Shown: piece by piece, positions 63,158 to 64,000 of the stretch
Layout: every line of letters begins with the position of its first letter
Position numbering within the stretch: position 1 is the first letter of the stretch
NCBI GenBank assembly: GCA_963971425.1
Contig: OZ020519.1
Coordinates: 5,658,028 to 5,722,027 of the forward strand
DNA from: Bryoerythrophyllum caledonicum
Taxonomy: Eukaryota; Streptophyta; Bryopsida; Pottiales; Pottiaceae
Length of the DNA: 64,000 nt
Direction: 5' to 3'
The notes under the pieces: model-generated
The model's input: the letters and a program-made list of their open reading frames with translations, nothing else
The model's database searches: none
What the model was told of the DNA's origin: nothing
Program-made: the position numbers and the translations under genes

Positions 63158-64000
63158 CACTATAAGAAACCCGTGTTTTTTGTCACGTCCTGAATCATGT
63201 CCCAGGAGACATGTAGACATCCGAATTTACATCCCTCTGACGTACCAACGCGTGTAACACGCTATAACGCGTGGGGACATCACCAAAAACGCGAGGACAT
63301 TCCTGCGACAGGGACGATTTTCGGAGATTTTGGGAGGCTGGAAATGGTGCCAAGTGGGCGCCACGTAGACGACACCTAAGCGGCAAGATGACGGGCAGTG
63401 CCACATGGCCGGGAAATTCATCCTCTCCATTGGTGACGTGGCATCTGACGTGGCATGTGACGTGGACCCACGTGGCCTCTGATGTGGACCCGGGAAAGAG
63501 TGACGTGGCGTGCCACGTCAGCAGAGATTTGCGTCGTTTTTTTTCAGATTCATGTTTGCTGGGACGTCACTGGGAACATGGCTGCGTTTTACAAAACGTC
63601 CCAGATTGACGTGGAGATGTCGACGTGGATGTCTACAGCGACGCGTACTTGCTGTGGATGTTCGTTTTGTCGAACATTGCCATGTTGCACAGGACATGTC
63701 CATAGACATGACCAAGTTCTGAGGTACGTTGCTTATCCATGTACGTGGTTATAGAAGGTGTCATCGCGGATGTCTCATAAAATTTATGCGTGTCTGACGT
63801 GACATCTCCTGAGACATGGTATTGTTCACGGCGTGTATTTGATGATGTTTTGGAGGATACGAGACGTGCTGTAGAAGACACGAGTACTGTCTATGTGGAC
63901 GTCGTTGTGAACGCGCGGACGTCTATATGTTGACGTCATAATGTTCTTCAGGACGTCTCTGAAAACATCTACTTCAAATTTATGGATGTTATGAAATACG
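63158..64000. mobile_element. Terminus of a CACTA (EnSpm-type) transposon, cut by window edge
   Basis: The sequence switches at 63158 from LINE to CACTATAAGAAACCCGTG, the pattern seen at CACTA transposon ends in plants. What follows is crowded with short repeats around GACGTGG, GACATG and ACGT in both orientations (for example GACGTGGCA several times at 63430-63510), as expected of subterminal transposase-binding repeats. Small frames here have no domains. The other end and the 3-bp duplication lie outside the window or cannot be checked. Confidence 0.7.

Overview
This 64 kb window is eukaryotic nuclear DNA from a land plant. Genes are split by many GT-AG introns, and remorin, RALF, an LRR-VII-type receptor kinase, a PSTAIRE CDKA and plant-type MAU2/SCC4 occur together. 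Wide AT-rich stretches packed with transposable elements separate the genes. I cannot fix the species; a seed-free plant such as a bryophyte is only a guess.

Genes, left to right: a hAT-transposase-derived ORF cut by the left edge (1-1676, + strand, one in-frame TAG); a six-exon remorin-like gene (6570-8271, -); a two-exon LRR receptor-like kinase of the At2g24230 type (15953-19556, -); a cohesin-loader MAU2/SCC4 gene with at least 13 coding exons (28226-32944, -); a one-exon RALF peptide precursor (50283-50657, +); and an eight-exon CDKA (52979-55705, -). I rebuilt the exon chains by hand. In each, every intron phase closes and the protein lengths fit the families (remorin-like 391 aa, RLK 982 aa, CDKA 293 aa, MAU2 at least 661 aa with the C-terminus unresolved). 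The genes have unrelated jobs (membrane scaffold, receptor, cohesin loading, peptide ligand, cell-cycle kinase) and show no operon-like organisation.

Mobile DNA fills the rest. There is a LINE family ending in a short stem-loop plus a (TTC)n tail, with copies at 2720-3142, 33705-33796, 33940 to about 35600, and about 60200-63157. A tRNA-like SINE shares that 3' end (48565-48914, and 11391-12660 split by a TA-inserting MITE). A roughly 950-bp MITE family has TTAA flanks and CCC...GGG ends (3489-4439, 13411-14361, 46349-47286, with shorter relatives). A decayed Ty3/gypsy element (about 36900-44520) has stops that are nearly all TAG, with a few TGA. There is also a Tc1-type transposase remnant (44590-45050) and the end of a CACTA element (63158 to the right edge) that interrupts a LINE.

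The strongest observations are the LINE/SINE pair with a covarying 3' hairpin and visible target-site duplications, the filled-versus-empty-site proof of the TA MITE, the piggyBac-like TTAA MITE family, and miRNA-like foldbacks inside introns of CDKA and of the receptor kinase. I found no previously undescribed multi-gene system.
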